Shown piece by piece: positions 32,945 through 46,378 of a stretch of DNA of 64,000 nucleotides. The notes beneath the pieces are model-generated. The model ran no database searches and was not told the DNA's origin. It was given only the letters and a program-made list of their open reading frames with translations. The position numbers and the translations under genes were made by a program. Positions within the stretch are counted from its first letter, which is position 1; each line of letters starts with the position of its first letter. The DNA comes from Gammaproteobacteria bacterium (lineage in GTDB: Bacteria; Pseudomonadota; Gammaproteobacteria; Burkholderiales; Sulfuricellaceae): the NCBI GenBank assembly GCA_018823025.1, contig JAHJJI010000089.1:29440-93439 (forward strand). The letters run 5' to 3'.

Positions 32945-34574
32945 GCCTCTTGGCTGCGACCTTTTCCTGCTCGACACCATGCGTGACATACCATTGCTGA
33001 GCAATCGACAGCACGTTGTTCACTACCCAGTATAGAACCAGGCCGGCGGGGAAGAAAAAGAAGAAAACGCTGAAGGCGATCGGCATGATCATCATCACCT
33101 TGGCCTGAATGGGGTCAGGCGGCGTTGGGTTAAGCTTGGTCTGGATGATCATGGTGATTCCCATCACGATCGGCAAGATGTAATAAGGGTCGGGGGAGGA
33201 CAGATCGTGGATCCACAGCATGAATGGTGCCTGGCGCATTTCGACACTATTCAGCAGCGCCCAGTAAAGCGCGATAAATACCGGGATCTGCACCACGACC
33301 GGAAGACACCCCCCAAGCGGGTTGACTTTCTCGGTCTTGTATAGCTCCATCATGGCCGTATGCAGGCGCTGGCGGTCGTCGCCGTATTGCTCCTTGAGTT
33401 TTTGCAGCTTAGGCCCGAGCACACGCATTTGCGCCATAGAGCGGTAGCTTTTTGCGGACAGCGGATAAAAAGCCAGCTTGATCAGGACGGTCAGCAGAAT
33501 TATGGCCACCCCCCAGTTCTGAACGAGTTTATTAAGCCACGCCAAGACCCAGAACAGGGGGGCAGAAATCACTGTCAGTATGCCGTAATCGACAACCAGA
33601 TCCAAGCCGGGGGCAACCATGCTGAGATGATCCTGTTCCTGAGGCCCGGCGTAAAGAGGAACGGTTGTTTTTTTCAAGCTTCCTGGCTCAATCGACCCAA
33701 CTGGCAGTACCACTCCGATGGTATAAAGATCGTCACCCAGTTTTTTTGCATAATATTCGCGCGGTTGATCGTTAGCGGGCAGCCAGGCGCTGAGAAAATA
33801 AAGCTGGATCATGGCGACCCAGCCATCATTACTTTGCTTGGCAAAGCTCGCTTTGTTTTTCTCGATGTCGGGAAAACCGATTTTCTGAAATTTTTCCTTC
33901 TCAGTGTAAACCGCTGCCCCAGTATAAGTCATGATGAACTTCGGATCCCCTATAGGAGGTTGTCCGTTTCTTACCAACTGATAATATGAATGCGGCTCAA
34001 GTCGAGTTGTGCTGCTATTGTTGATCTCATAGGTCACATCAACCACGTAGCTACCCTTGCGAAAGATAAAAACCTTATCTACCTTGATGCCATTAGCACC
34101 CACCCAAGTCAACCTTACTTGTATGTCATTCGCCCCATCGGCGAGTTTGTATTGGGTTGCAGCAACTGAAAATAGCGATTTATGTGTTGGCAAATCGTTG
34201 CCTATCAACCCAGATTGAGCAACATAGAGATGTTTCGGATCGTCATTCAGCAAGATGAGATTTTTAGTTTTATCATGCGTGTCATGGTGCTTCAGCAATT
34301 CCAGTTTGCGTACGTCACCACCAAGAGTGTCAATTTCAGCATAAACCAGATCTGTTTGTACTTTTACCCGTTCCCCTGTTTGTAGCGGTCCGCCAGCATC
34401 CTTCGCAGGTGCGTCAACAGCCCGCGCCGTCGGGGAGGGCGTTTGAGATATCCCCGCTTTTTCTTGCACGACTTGGCCAACCGGGGCAGGATGCTGATCC
34501 TTTTGCCAAGCATCCCATAACATCAGAACGGAAAATGAAAAAACGATGAAAAGTATCAGACGTTGGGTGTCCAT
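32931..34574 (-). CDS. yidC: Membrane protein insertase YidC
   Basis: YidC inserts and folds inner-membrane proteins, alone or with SecYEG. The 547-residue protein has an N-terminal membrane anchor ([18 protein letters not shown]), a large periplasmic beta-domain (about 60-330), and five C-terminal membrane helices with the hallmark [31 protein letters not shown]. It lies in the classic rpmH-rnpA-yidD-yidC-mnmE cluster, 17 bases after yidD. Confidence 0.97.
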   Translation of the reverse strand: MDTQRLILFIVFSFSVLMLWDAWQKDQHPAPVGQVVQEKAGISQTPSPTARAVDAPAKDAGGPLQTGERVKVQTDLVYAEIDTLGGDVRKLELLKHHDTHDKTKNLILLNDDPKHLYVAQSGLIGNDLPTHKSLFSVAATQYKLADGANDIQVRLTWVGANGIKVDKVFIFRKGSYVVDVTYEINNSSTTRLEPHSYYQLVRNGQPPIGDPKFIMTYTGAAVYTEKEKFQKIGFPDIEKNKASFAKQSNDGWVAMIQLYFLSAWLPANDQPREYYAKKLGDDLYTIGVVLPVGSIEPGSLKKTTVPLYAGPQEQDHLSMVAPGLDLVVDYGILTVISAPLFWVLAWLNKLVQNWGVAIILLTVLIKLAFYPLSAKSYRSMAQMRVLGPKLQKLKEQYGDDRQRLHTAMMELYKTEKVNPLGGCLPVVVQIPVFIALYWALLNSVEMRQAPFMLWIHDLSSPDPYYILPIVMGITMIIQTKLNPTPPDPIQAKVMMIMPIAFSVFFFFFPAGLVLYWVVNNVLSIAQQWYVTHGVEQEKVAAKRHGKH

Positions 34575-34591
34575 GTTGCCTCAATCATAAT

Positions 34592-34801
34592 TTAGGGTAT
34601 CGGATCATATCCGCCCGGATGCCGGGGGTGACAACGGCAAAGCCTTTTTATTCCAAGCCAGCCGCCTTTGAAAACTCCGAACTTGGTTAATGCCTGGCAT
34701 GCGTATTCAGAACAAGTCGGTGTAAATCGGCAACGTGGCCCCAGCAAGGGGCTAATCAAGTACTGGTAAACCCTGATCAAACCGATAAATAGTTGTTTCA
34801 T
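34592..34801 (-). CDS. yidD: Membrane protein insertion efficiency factor YidD
   Basis: A 69-residue basic membrane-associated protein that improves YidC-dependent insertion. The family pattern is clear: [22 protein letters not shown], then [29 protein letters not shown], with the conserved cysteines in place. Its start codon shares one base with the rnpA stop, so the two are coupled. Confidence 0.95.
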   Translation of the reverse strand: MKQLFIGLIRVYQYLISPLLGPRCRFTPTCSEYACQALTKFGVFKGGWLGIKRLCRCHPRHPGGYDPIP

Positions 34802-35163
34802 TATCTTAGCAACAACCGTATTTGCAGGTTATCCATAAGCCGCAAGAACTCTTCTTCTACCTGATGAAACGCATTCCCGGTAAAGCTCTTGTGTGCCAAG
34901 ACAACGATATCCAAGCTGTCAAATAGGTTCTGGTGGCGCCGGAAAATTTCTCTCAGGCTACGCTTGATGTAATTCCTGGTTACCGCATGAGAAGCCGTTT
35001 TTTTTCGAATAATGCCGGTAAATCGCGGATGATTCAGCTCATTCGGCTTTACTAATATGCGTAAGTAATCACCATATACTTGGCATTTAAACGAAAAAAC
35101 GGATGAAATTTCATCCGTTTCTTTTAAGCGTTTGCTTTCTTGAAAAGCATGGGTAGCAGGCAC
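34801..35163 (-). CDS. rnpA: Ribonuclease P protein component
   Basis: The protein subunit of RNase P, which trims tRNA 5' leaders together with its RNA. The core has [13 protein letters not shown] and the RNR-like basic motif [27 protein letters not shown]. The start is uncertain. A GTG at 35163 gives 120 residues, the normal size, and begins just after the rpmH stop; an ATG at 35208 gives 135 residues but overlaps rpmH by 32 bases. Neither has a strong ribosome site. The usual RNR is R-N-Y here. Confidence 0.9.
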   Translation of the reverse strand: MPATHAFQESKRLKETDEISSVFSFKCQVYGDYLRILVKPNELNHPRFTGIIRKKTASHAVTRNYIKRSLREIFRRHQNLFDSLDIVVLAHKSFTGNAFHQVEEEFLRLMDNLQIRLLLR

Positions 35164-35176
35164 TACGAAGTAACAA

Positions 35177-35311
35177 CTATACGCTGAGTTTCGCCCGTCC
35201 CTTGGCACGACGAGCTCTAATCACGGCGCGACCGCCACTGGTTTTCATCCGCGCACGAAAACCATGGGTGCGTTTACGTTTAACAACAGAAGGTTGATAG
35301 GTCCGTTTCAT
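35177..35311 (-). CDS. rpmH: 50S ribosomal protein L34
   Basis: A 44-residue, very basic ribosomal protein. It begins [18 protein letters not shown] and ends GRAKLSV, near-identical to the family. It is the first gene of the rpmH-rnpA-yidD-yidC cluster, transcribed away from dnaA. A good promoter lies at 35348-35377. Confidence 0.98.
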   Translation of the reverse strand: MKRTYQPSVVKRKRTHGFRARMKTSGGRAVIRARRAKGRAKLSV

Positions 35312-35347
35312 TTTGATATCCCAAAACTTGTTTAGCTAAAACACGTA

Positions 35348-35377
35348 ATTAGACTATCTTTAAGCTGGTTTTGTCAA
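35348..35377 (-). promoter_or_regulatory. Sigma-70-type promoter for the rpmH operon
   Basis: On the minus strand a perfect -35 TTGACA (35377-35372) is followed after 18 bases by TCTAAT (35353-35348), five of six matches to the -10 consensus. Transcription should start near 35341, giving a leader of about 30 bases before rpmH. Confidence 0.7.
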
Positions 35378-35398
35378 ATGATATTTATACCTCCTCCC

Positions 35399-35418
35399 TG
35401 TGGATAAGTTTATCCAAA
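35399..35418. promoter_or_regulatory. Inverted pair of DnaA boxes upstream of dnaA
   Basis: TGTGGATAA (35399-35407) is a perfect DnaA box (TTATCCACA on the other strand). Two bases later TTATCCAAA (35410-35418) matches eight of nine in the opposite orientation. A possible dnaA -10 element, TAGAAT, lies at 35424-35429, so DnaA bound here could repress its own gene. The cluster may also be part of the origin. Confidence 0.75.
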
Positions 35419-35516
35419 AAGAATAGAATTCTGTTTGCTGTTGGGTTCTCTGGTCTTTGCCGCCTAACCGAAACAACTCCAACGAATGTTTTTATGGAAG
35501 CTATTTGGATTACCCA

Positions 35517-36845
35517 ATGGAAAGTTTTTGGCTTGATTGCGTAAATAAATTTAAAGAAGACTTGCCCCCCCAGCAATTCAATACCTGGATTAAGCCGCTA
35601 AAGTTCGACTCATCGGACGGCGTCCCTCGACTGATCGCACCAAACCGCTTTATCCTGCAATGGGTCAAAGATAAATTCCTAACTCGCATCGAGGAAATGG
35701 TTGAAGCCCATTTTTCCGAACCCCTGTTGCTGGTACTTTCCCTGCCTGACACACCAGAAAATAACCCTATACAACCAACAATAGTTGCCGCGGCAACACC
35801 CGTACGACAAAATACAAAACCCGATCAATCACGCCTCAATCCACTGTTCACTTTTTCCAATTTTGTTACAGGCAAAGCGAACCAGTTAGCCCGGGCTGCG
35901 GCCATACAAGTGGCTGAAAATCCAGGTACCGCTTACAACCCTTTATTTGTTTATGGTGGCGTGGGGCTGGGAAAAACTCATTTAATACAAGCCATCGGCA
36001 ATCTGGTCAAAGAACAAAATAGCAAAGCAAAAATCAGCTATTTACACGCAGAGCGCTACGTTTCTGACGTAGTGCGGGCTTACCAGCACAAAGCGTTTGA
36101 CGATTTTAAACGGTATTACCACTCTCTTGATTTGCTGTTGATCGATGATATTCAATTTTTTGCGGGCAAAAATCGGACCCAAGAAGAGTTTTTTTACGCT
36201 TTTAACGCTTTGATCGAAGACCATAAACAGGTAATCATCACCTGCGATACCTTTCCCAGGGAAATTGCGGGGATGGAGGATCGCCTCATATCACGCTTCG
36301 GCTGGGGCCTGACCGTTGCAATTGAACCTCCAGAATTAGAAATGCGTGTAGCAATCTTGCTAAAGAAAGCAAGAGCAGAAGAAATAAAATTACAAGAAGA
36401 AGTCGCTTTTTTCATCGCTAAACAAATACGATCTAATGTGCGTGAATTGGAAGGTGCCCTAAAACGAGTTCTGGCTTATTCTCGATTCACAGGACATCCA
36501 ATTAACCTGGAATTGGCCAAAGAAGCCCTCAAGGATCTATTGGCGGTTCAAAATCGTCAGGTTTCACTAGATAATATTCAAAAAACCGTTGCTGATTACT
36601 ATAAAATCAAAGTTGCTGAAATGTTCTCTCCGAAACGTTCAAGAAATGTAGCTCGACCACGACAAGTCGCTATGGCACTCGCAAAAGAACTTACACAATC
36701 GAGTTATCCGGAAATAGGCGATGCATTCGGTGGGCGTGATCACTCAACAGTGATACATGCATGCAAAAAGATTACGGAATTAAAAATTTCCGACCCTACA
36801 ATTAGCAGAGACTTTGAAATATTGTTGCAAATTCTGCGTAGCTAA
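35517..36845 (+). CDS. dnaA: Chromosomal replication initiator DnaA
   Basis: DnaA melts the origin and loads the helicase. From the ATG at 35517 it has 442 residues: domain I ([28 protein letters not shown]), a variable linker, the AAA+ domain with Walker [10 protein letters not shown] and Walker [11 protein letters not shown], and domain IV with the DnaA-box signature [14 protein letters not shown]. An upstream TTG frame (35457) adds 20 residues unlike the family and is rejected. No strong ribosome site precedes the ATG. It is the first plus-strand gene after the polarity switch. Confidence 0.97.
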   Translation: MESFWLDCVNKFKEDLPPQQFNTWIKPLKFDSSDGVPRLIAPNRFILQWVKDKFLTRIEEMVEAHFSEPLLLVLSLPDTPENNPIQPTIVAAATPVRQNTKPDQSRLNPLFTFSNFVTGKANQLARAAAIQVAENPGTAYNPLFVYGGVGLGKTHLIQAIGNLVKEQNSKAKISYLHAERYVSDVVRAYQHKAFDDFKRYYHSLDLLLIDDIQFFAGKNRTQEEFFYAFNALIEDHKQVIITCDTFPREIAGMEDRLISRFGWGLTVAIEPPELEMRVAILLKKARAEEIKLQEEVAFFIAKQIRSNVRELEGALKRVLAYSRFTGHPINLELAKEALKDLLAVQNRQVSLDNIQKTVADYYKIKVAEMFSPKRSRNVARPRQVAMALAKELTQSSYPEIGDAFGGRDHSTVIHACKKITELKISDPTISRDFEILLQILRS

Positions 36846-37031
36846 ATCATATGGATCAAATGTTGATAAAGCATATTTCCTTATTTAAGAAAATATTTTT
36901 CCCCATTTAATCCACAAGCCTCAGCAAGATTGCCCACAATCTTATTGAGACGATAATAAGTTGATTAATATGTAGAAATATTAACTATACCGGTAATTGA
37001 TTAGGCTTACTATTAGTCTTAGGATATATAT
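36846..37031. other. AT-rich dnaA-dnaN spacer with DnaA-box-like sites; candidate oriC
   Basis: This 186-base gap is strongly AT-rich (for example 36883-36900), as a DNA-unwinding element would be. It contains TGTTGATAA (36861-36869), TAATCCACA (36908-36916, eight of nine to the consensus) and TTGCCCACA (36930-36938, seven of nine). In many bacteria oriC lies here or just upstream of dnaA; the boxes at 35399-35418 are better matches, so the exact position is undecided. Confidence 0.45.
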
Positions 37032-38153
37032 ATGTTATTAATTCAAACAAACAGGGATGCAATCTTAAAGCCACTTCAATCCGTAATTGGTATTGTGGAA
37101 CGGCGGCATACACTTCCCATTCTTTCCAATATCCTGATAGAAAAAAACGGGGAAAATCTATCTGTTATTGCTACAGACTTGGAAATACAGATTACAGCGA
37201 CATCCATTTGCCAGGATGAACTCCCAGATTTTTCGGTAACAGCATCAGCAAAAAAACTTCAGGATATCTGCCGTGCATTTCCAGAGGATTCAAAAATTGC
37301 GTTAGAAAAAGATGATTCTCGACTGCAAATAAAAGTTGGGAAAAGCCGCTTCAACCTCCAGACATTACCAGCAAATGATTTTCCAATATTAGCTCCCTCA
37401 GGAGAAAACAGGTCTTACTTAAAAACAACCCAAAAAACCCTGAAAAATCTGCTCAATCTTGTTCAGTATGCAATGGCACAGCAAGATATACGCTATTATT
37501 TAAATGGGTTATTACTCGTAGTAGAAAGCAAATTACTACGGGTTGTGGCTACAGATGGCCATCGACTTGGTATGGCTTGTTCACTACTGGAAAACTCTGA
37601 GGACATGGCAGAAGGAGCCACGCAAGAGGTGATTCTCCCGCGTAAAACGGTTATTGAATTAATCAAATTACTTGCTGATAACGATGAGGAAGTAACAATT
37701 GAAATTGGCCAAAATCAAACACGTTTCTCTTTTTCTAATGTTGTTCTGGTATCAAAAATAGTAGAAGGAAAGTTTCCAGATTATAATCGCGTTATCCCCT
37801 CTGATTATCAGAACCACATTCAGATAGATCGTATACTCCTGTTACAATCTCTGCAGCGTGCGTCCATCTTATCCAACGAAAAGTTTCGTGGTGTCAGGCT
37901 CGTATTAACACAAAATAGCCTGCGTATAATTTGTAACAACAATGAGCAGGAAGAAGCTCAAGAGGAAATTGAAGTTAACTATAGTGGAGAACCGCTGGAT
38001 ATAGGTTTCAACGTCAACTATTTGTTGGATGTTCTAACCAATCTAAGTATCCCATCCATTACTCTCTCGTTTGGTGACGCCAACAGTAGCGGCTTATTCA
38101 CTATTCCCGATAATGAATGCTTCAAGTATGTTGTCATGCCAATGCGTATTTAA
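37032..38153 (+). CDS. dnaN: DNA polymerase III beta sliding clamp
   Basis: The 373-residue processivity clamp encircles DNA as a dimer. Three repeated clamp domains are recognisable, with an N-terminal ILKPLQSVIGIVERRHTLPILSNILIE, the central YYLNGLLLVVESKLLRVVATDGHRLGMA, and the C-terminal ending YVVMPMRI. The gene is visibly more AT-rich than gltB or the atp genes. It lies in the usual dnaA-dnaN-gyrB order; recF is absent between dnaN and gyrB, as in many betaproteobacteria. Confidence 0.97.
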   Translation: MLLIQTNRDAILKPLQSVIGIVERRHTLPILSNILIEKNGENLSVIATDLEIQITATSICQDELPDFSVTASAKKLQDICRAFPEDSKIALEKDDSRLQIKVGKSRFNLQTLPANDFPILAPSGENRSYLKTTQKTLKNLLNLVQYAMAQQDIRYYLNGLLLVVESKLLRVVATDGHRLGMACSLLENSEDMAEGATQEVILPRKTVIELIKLLADNDEEVTIEIGQNQTRFSFSNVVLVSKIVEGKFPDYNRVIPSDYQNHIQIDRILLLQSLQRASILSNEKFRGVRLVLTQNSLRIICNNNEQEEAQEEIEVNYSGEPLDIGFNVNYLLDVLTNLSIPSITLSFGDANSSGLFTIPDNECFKYVVMPMRI

Positions 38154-38160
38154 AATGAAT

Positions 38161-38176
38161 TGTTTCACGTGGAACC
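38161..38176. promoter_or_regulatory. parS-like site 2, just upstream of gyrB
   Basis: TGTTTCACGTGGAACC matches the parS consensus at 14 of 16 positions; the GGAACC half is also the half-site in Pseudomonas parS. It fills half of the 31-base dnaN-gyrB gap and includes the GGAA that probably serves as the gyrB ribosome-binding site. Confidence 0.75.
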
Positions 38177-38181
38177 CATAA

Positions 38182-41728
<3,547 letters not shown>

Positions 41729-41773
41729 TGGGCTTTGAACCGCCACAATTTTTAATATTCTGCAGGAAGAACC

Positions 41774-42334
41774 ATGAAAACCGCACAAGAAGTCCGCCCA
41801 GGCAACGTAATCATGATCGGTAATGACCCTATGGTGGTCCTTAAAGCCGAGTACACCAAATCCGGACGCAATGCGTCCGTGGTTAAGATGAAAATGAAAA
41901 ATCTCCTGACCGACTCCCCCAGCGAGGCGATTTATCGGGCGGACGACAAATTTGAAGTGGTGCAGCTTGAGCGTAAGGATGTGACTTACTCCTACTTCGC
42001 TGACCCGATGTATGTCTTCATGGATGCTGATTATAATCAGCACGAAGTCGAACAGGAAAATCTGGGCGACGCCATTAATTACCTCGAAGATAGCATGCCT
42101 TGCGAAGTGGTTTTCTACAATGATAAAGCCATCTCCGTAGAATTGCCGACTACCGTGGTACGTGAAATCGTTTATACCGAACCTGCGGTACGTGGTGATT
42201 CATCCGGTAAAGTGATGAAACCGGCTAAGGTCGCAACCGGGTTTGAGTTGCCTGTTGCGCTGTTTTGCGAGATTGGTGACAGAATTGAAATTGACACCCG
42301 GACCGGTGAATTCAAGCGCCGCGTCGCGGCCTGA
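41774..42334 (+). CDS. efp: Elongation factor P
   Basis: EF-P relieves ribosome stalling at polyproline stretches. The 186-residue protein has the three beta-barrel domains of the family. The modification-site loop reads YTKSGRNAS with Arg at position 32, the residue modified in the rhamnosylated EF-P type, in keeping with earP next door. A Lys at this place would signal the EpmA/B lysine pathway instead. A GGAAG ribosome site precedes the ATG, and a two-way terminator follows. Confidence 0.97.
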   Translation: MKTAQEVRPGNVIMIGNDPMVVLKAEYTKSGRNASVVKMKMKNLLTDSPSEAIYRADDKFEVVQLERKDVTYSYFADPMYVFMDADYNQHEVEQENLGDAINYLEDSMPCEVVFYNDKAISVELPTTVVREIVYTEPAVRGDSSGKVMKPAKVATGFELPVALFCEIGDRIEIDTRTGEFKRRVAA

Positions 42335-42361
42335 AATCCAGAGAAGAGGTTGTAAGTAAAT

Positions 42362-42391
42362 AAAAAGGGGCCTTGATGGCCCTTTTTATTT
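42362..42391. terminator. Bidirectional terminator between efp and topA
   Basis: A ten-base stem (AAAAGGGGCC / GGCCCTTTTT, one G-U pair) with loop TTGAT, flanked by A and T runs on both sides. It can end efp transcripts on the plus strand and topA transcripts on the minus strand; the two genes converge here. Confidence 0.85.
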
Positions 42392-42402
42392 ACTACGAAC
42401 TG

Positions 42403-44685
42403 TTATTCGTCAGCAGCAGCAACCGGTTCGGTATACCCACACTCTTTCTGCGGACAAACTTTTTCTGTGCCGCGACGCTTGGTCGTCTTGATGGTTAGTA
42501 CAGGCCAGTTGCACTTTGGGCAAGGCTCGGCGACGGGAGGATTCCAGACCGCATATTTACAATCCGGGTACGTATTGCAGGAAAAAAACAGCTTCCCGTA
42601 ACGGCTTTTACGCTCGATCAAGCTCCCTTTTTTGCACTCCGGACAGGTTACCCCCGTATCCTTGGGTTTCTCCAGGGGTTCTAGGAACTTGCACTTAGGA
42701 TAAGCCGAGCACCCAATGAACTTACCATATGAGCCGGATTTAACGTGCAGAGGGCTGTCACATTTTGGGCACAGGCGCCCTTCTACCACGACAGGCTCGT
42801 CTGGTTTAACCTCACCATCCATGCTGCGGGTAAAATCGCATTCAGGATAAGCACTGCAACCAACAAATTTCCCACGTTTTCCTAGCCTGACGGACAGGGG
42901 TTTTCCGCATTTTGGGCAGGCTTCATCGAGCTGCTCATGAGTAAGGTCTTTGCGCTCGATATTTTTCTTTTCCTCGATTTGCTGGCTAAAGCCTTTCCAG
43001 AAATCCGCTAGTACCGGGATCCATTCTTTTTCGCCAATGGAGATAATGTCCAACTGATCTTCAAGCTTGGCAGTAAAGTCGTAATCAACATAGCGGGTAA
43101 AATGTTCGGTAAGAAACTTATTGACCACCGAGCCCACGTCGGTAGGAAAAAAACGTTTTTTGTCTAGGTTTACGTATTCCCGAGCCTGTAGTGTCGAGAT
43201 GATGCTGGCGTAGGTAGACGGGCGGCCAATGCCGTGCTCTTCCAGATCCTTGACCAGGCTGGCTTCAGTGTAGCGAGGCGGGGGTTGAGTAAAGTGCTGG
43301 TCGCCGTACAGTTTGTCCACTGGAATCTGATCGCCCGTTTCCATTGGAGGCAGCTTGCTTTCGCCCTCTTCCTCCTGGTCGTCCTCGCTTTCCAGGTAAA
43401 CCGCGATGAACCCTGGAAAAACCAGGGTCTGGCCAGAAGCTCTAAACAGCGTGCCGTCATCCGCAACCGCGAGGTCCAGGCTGACTGTGTCGAACTTGGC
43501 CGGACTCATCTGGCAAGCCAGGGTACGCTTCCAGATCATTTCATAAAGCTTTATCTGGTCTGCGGTAAGGAAGGTGCGAACGTCATCCGGCGTGCGCAGG
43601 ATCGAGGTTGGCCGGATGGCTTCGTGCGCCTCCTGGGCGTTTTTGGATTTGTTTTTATACAGGACCGGCGCTTTGGGCAAATAGTCAGGGTCGAACTTGG
43701 CTGAGATGTATTCGCGAATTTCCGTTAAGGCCTCATTGGCGAGGATAACCGCGTCGGTTCTCATGTAAGTGATCAGACCAACGGCCCCGCCACCAGTATC
43801 CACCCCTTCGTAAAGCTGCTGTGCAACACGCATAGCGCGGTCAGTGGTAAATCCTAACTTACGTACGGCCTCCTGTTGCAAGGTGGAGGTGGTAAATGGT
43901 GCGGAAGCCTGGCGTTGCTTGCGTTTTTTATCGACCTGAACGACTGTTGCCTTGCCACCCGCGCGTTGTGAAATATAGTCAACGATATCGGCCTGTGCGG
44001 CTTCGGTGCCAACGCTGAACTGGTTCAGCTTTTCACCCTTGTACTGGAACAGCTTGGCAGAAAATTTCTGTTTGCCTTTGTGTGAATCGAAATGGATGCT
44101 CCAATATTCCTGGGTTTTGAATGCATCGATTTCTATTTCACGCTCGCAAATCAGACGCAGCGCCGGACTTTGCACCCGACCGGCAGAAAGTCCACGACGT
44201 ATTTTGCGCCATAGTAGCGGCGAAAGATTGAAGCCAACCAGATAATCGAGCGCCCTCCTCGCCTGCTGGGCGTTCACCAGGGGCATGAGAATATCGCGCG
44301 GATTTGCAATAGCCGCCAGCACGGCGGACTGAGTAATTTCATGGAAAACCACGCGCTTGACATTCTTTTTGGCGAGCAGTTTCTTGGATTTCAAAATTTC
44401 CGCAAGATGCCACGCAATCGCCTCACCCTCACGGTCCGGGTCAGTTGCCAGATAGATGTTGTCGGCCAGCTTGACCGCTTTGGTAATTGCATCGACGTGC
44501 TTTGCATTTCGCTCGATCAACTGATACTTCATTTTGAAGTCGTTTTCAGTGTCCACCGCCCCCTGCTTCGGCACGAGGTCGCGCACATGGCCGTAAGAGG
44601 CAAGGATTTCAAAATCCTTGCCAAGGTACTTTTTAAGAGTTTTGGCTTTGGAGGGGGACTCGACGATCAGAAGGCTGGAGGACAT
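42403..44685 (-). CDS. topA: DNA topoisomerase I
   Basis: Type IA topoisomerase that relaxes negative supercoils. The 760-residue protein begins with the TOPRIM domain (LLIVESPSKAKTLKKYLG, ATDPDREGEAIAWHL). The catalytic tyrosine lies in GLITYMRTD. The C-terminus carries four cysteine-rich zinc-ribbon units, starting CPKCGKPLSV, CPKCDSPLHV, CPECKKGSLI and CPKCNWPVLT. It converges on efp and follows smg-dprA-lysM on the same strand. Confidence 0.97.
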   Translation of the reverse strand: MSSSLLIVESPSKAKTLKKYLGKDFEILASYGHVRDLVPKQGAVDTENDFKMKYQLIERNAKHVDAITKAVKLADNIYLATDPDREGEAIAWHLAEILKSKKLLAKKNVKRVVFHEITQSAVLAAIANPRDILMPLVNAQQARRALDYLVGFNLSPLLWRKIRRGLSAGRVQSPALRLICEREIEIDAFKTQEYWSIHFDSHKGKQKFSAKLFQYKGEKLNQFSVGTEAAQADIVDYISQRAGGKATVVQVDKKRKQRQASAPFTTSTLQQEAVRKLGFTTDRAMRVAQQLYEGVDTGGGAVGLITYMRTDAVILANEALTEIREYISAKFDPDYLPKAPVLYKNKSKNAQEAHEAIRPTSILRTPDDVRTFLTADQIKLYEMIWKRTLACQMSPAKFDTVSLDLAVADDGTLFRASGQTLVFPGFIAVYLESEDDQEEEGESKLPPMETGDQIPVDKLYGDQHFTQPPPRYTEASLVKDLEEHGIGRPSTYASIISTLQAREYVNLDKKRFFPTDVGSVVNKFLTEHFTRYVDYDFTAKLEDQLDIISIGEKEWIPVLADFWKGFSQQIEEKKNIERKDLTHEQLDEACPKCGKPLSVRLGKRGKFVGCSAYPECDFTRSMDGEVKPDEPVVVEGRLCPKCDSPLHVKSGSYGKFIGCSAYPKCKFLEPLEKPKDTGVTCPECKKGSLIERKSRYGKLFFSCNTYPDCKYAVWNPPVAEPCPKCNWPVLTIKTTKRRGTEKVCPQKECGYTEPVAAADE

Positions 44686-44763
44686 GCGCTCTCGCTAAAA
44701 TTAGTGGGTTTGGGCGCGGATGATATGAAGAACCGGCGGTAATGGCAAGAGCCTGTTGCCCAG

Positions 44764-45222
44764 TCAGTGCATGGTGGGCTCGGTATCGCCGAATAGCAGA
44801 TCTTCAATGAACATGAAGTCGCTTGCCTGGCCTTGGCTCGAGAGCACGATCAGAACAGTCCATTTAACCTGTTCAAGCGAGACCTCGTGTTCATTGAGCG
44901 CCATAATACGGTCGAAAACCCATTCGCGCTGAACGGGATTAAGGATGCCGGAAGTTTCGAGAAACAAAAGGAAGCCACGGGACTCGGTCCCGATCTTGGT
45001 TTCTTCCGCATCGGAATAAAATCGCTGCGCTCTGGAGTCCGCCAGACTGGGCAGATAGCTTTGTTGAGTCAGTTTCTCCAGGCCATTGACCCACGCCATG
45101 GCTTGGTTGATCTCATCCCGGTCGAAGCCTGCCGCACTGAGTTCACGGGTCAACGTACCCTCGTCGGGGTAAACGTTGGCCTCGAAATAGTTTTCAAACA
45201 GGTAGACTAAAATATCGAACAT
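44764..45222 (-). CDS. smg: Smg family protein (DUF494)
   Basis: A 152-residue conserved protein found beside dprA in many beta- and gammaproteobacteria. It begins MFDILVYLFENYFEANVYPDE, the family hallmark, and is rich in acidic residues. The function is not established. The ATG at 45222 fits the family; a longer frame up to 45342 adds 40 unrelated residues and overlaps dprA. It lies 41 bases after dprA and before topA. Confidence 0.9.
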   Translation of the reverse strand: MFDILVYLFENYFEANVYPDEGTLTRELSAAGFDRDEINQAMAWVNGLEKLTQQSYLPSLADSRAQRFYSDAEETKIGTESRGFLLFLETSGILNPVQREWVFDRIMALNEHEVSLEQVKWTVLIVLSSQGQASDFMFIEDLLFGDTEPTMH

Positions 45223-45263
45223 TGTGCTGGCTTCAAGTGGTTTTAACGTTGGAGCTCGTTGGG

Positions 45264-46352
45264 TCAGGTGATTAATTGGTAAAGTCCGCCGGGCAGGCAG
45301 GCGATTCGCCCTTCCAATTCCAGTTGTAACAGCATGGCGCAAACAGTATCGCTCGTCAAGCCGCTACGTACCGTCAGTGCGTCGATCCCGACAGGGTCGA
45401 ACCCAAGGGCAACCAGCAGCGGATGGTGGTTGTCCTCTGGTGAGTCCGCTTCATTCGCCGCAACAGGATTCTGCTGTGATGACCACTTTAGTTCATCAAG
45501 AATGTCGTTGGCGCACTCGACCAGCTTTGCGCCCTGCTTGATCAGTGAGTGGCAACCTTTGGACACAGGGGAGTGAATGGAGCCGGGAATGGCGAAGCCC
45601 TCCCGCCCCTGCTCAACGGCCAAACGGGCGGTGATCAACGAACCGCTCCGAATTGCCGCCTCGATCACCAGGCAGCCGAGAGACAGCCCGCAGATTATGC
45701 GATTGCGGCGCGGAAAGTTGTGCGCCAAAGCGGATGTGCCCAATGAAAATTCGGAAACCAGTGTACCGTGCTGCGCCAGTTCGTGAGCCAAGGCATGGTT
45801 GCGTGAGGGGTAAACGACATCCAGGCCGGTTCCGACCACTGCGATACTGCTGGACGCGCCATCCAGTCCCCCTCGGTGTGCGGCCGCATCGATGCCCAAC
45901 GCCATTCCGCTGACGATGCACAGCCCGCTATCGCTTAGATTTCTGGAAAATGATTCGGCATTCATTTTCCCTTGTGGCGTTGCATTGCGGCTTCCGACAA
46001 CCGCCATCGCCGGCCGATTCAGAAGATCGAGGCGGCCTTTGACATAAAGCAGGGGTGGCGGGTCGGGAATTTGTAGCAGGGCTTGAGGGTATTCGGCATC
46101 GGCCAGGGTAATAACATGGTTGTGTTCATTGCTGAGCCAGGCGAAGAGAGGCGCAACACTTTCCGGGTCAACGCCGCGACGGATGCCCTCAGCCACGTCT
46201 TTGCCGACAATGCCTGATAGGGATGAGTAGGAAGCGGCGTAAATCTCTTTCGGTTCGCCGAAGGCGCGCAGCAGTTTGCGGTACGACTCGTCACCCAGCC
46301 CCGCGATCAGGCTCAAGCCAACCCAGGAAGCAATATCGTCGGATGAGAGCAT
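45264..46352 (-). CDS. dprA: DNA-processing protein DprA
   Basis: DprA binds incoming single-stranded DNA during natural transformation and loads RecA. The 362-residue protein has an N-terminal SAM-like helical part (SWVGLSLIAGLG), the Rossmann-like core with MAVVGSRNATPQG and GTGLDVVYPSRN, and a C-terminal winged helix (VGIDALTVRSGLTSDTVCAMLLQLELEG). It lies 26 bases after the LysM gene. No other competence genes are in the window. Confidence 0.95.
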   Translation of the reverse strand: MLSSDDIASWVGLSLIAGLGDESYRKLLRAFGEPKEIYAASYSSLSGIVGKDVAEGIRRGVDPESVAPLFAWLSNEHNHVITLADAEYPQALLQIPDPPPLLYVKGRLDLLNRPAMAVVGSRNATPQGKMNAESFSRNLSDSGLCIVSGMALGIDAAAHRGGLDGASSSIAVVGTGLDVVYPSRNHALAHELAQHGTLVSEFSLGTSALAHNFPRRNRIICGLSLGCLVIEAAIRSGSLITARLAVEQGREGFAIPGSIHSPVSKGCHSLIKQGAKLVECANDILDELKWSSQQNPVAANEADSPEDNHHPLLVALGFDPVGIDALTVRSGLTSDTVCAMLLQLELEGRIACLPGGLYQLIT

Positions 46353-46378
46353 CCTCAGGGGCTGCGGGAAAATGCTGT

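Noticed and set aside
35457..35516. TTG-initiated extension of dnaA
   Set aside because: It adds 20 residues unlike DnaA domain I, and the ATG at 35517 fits the family start.
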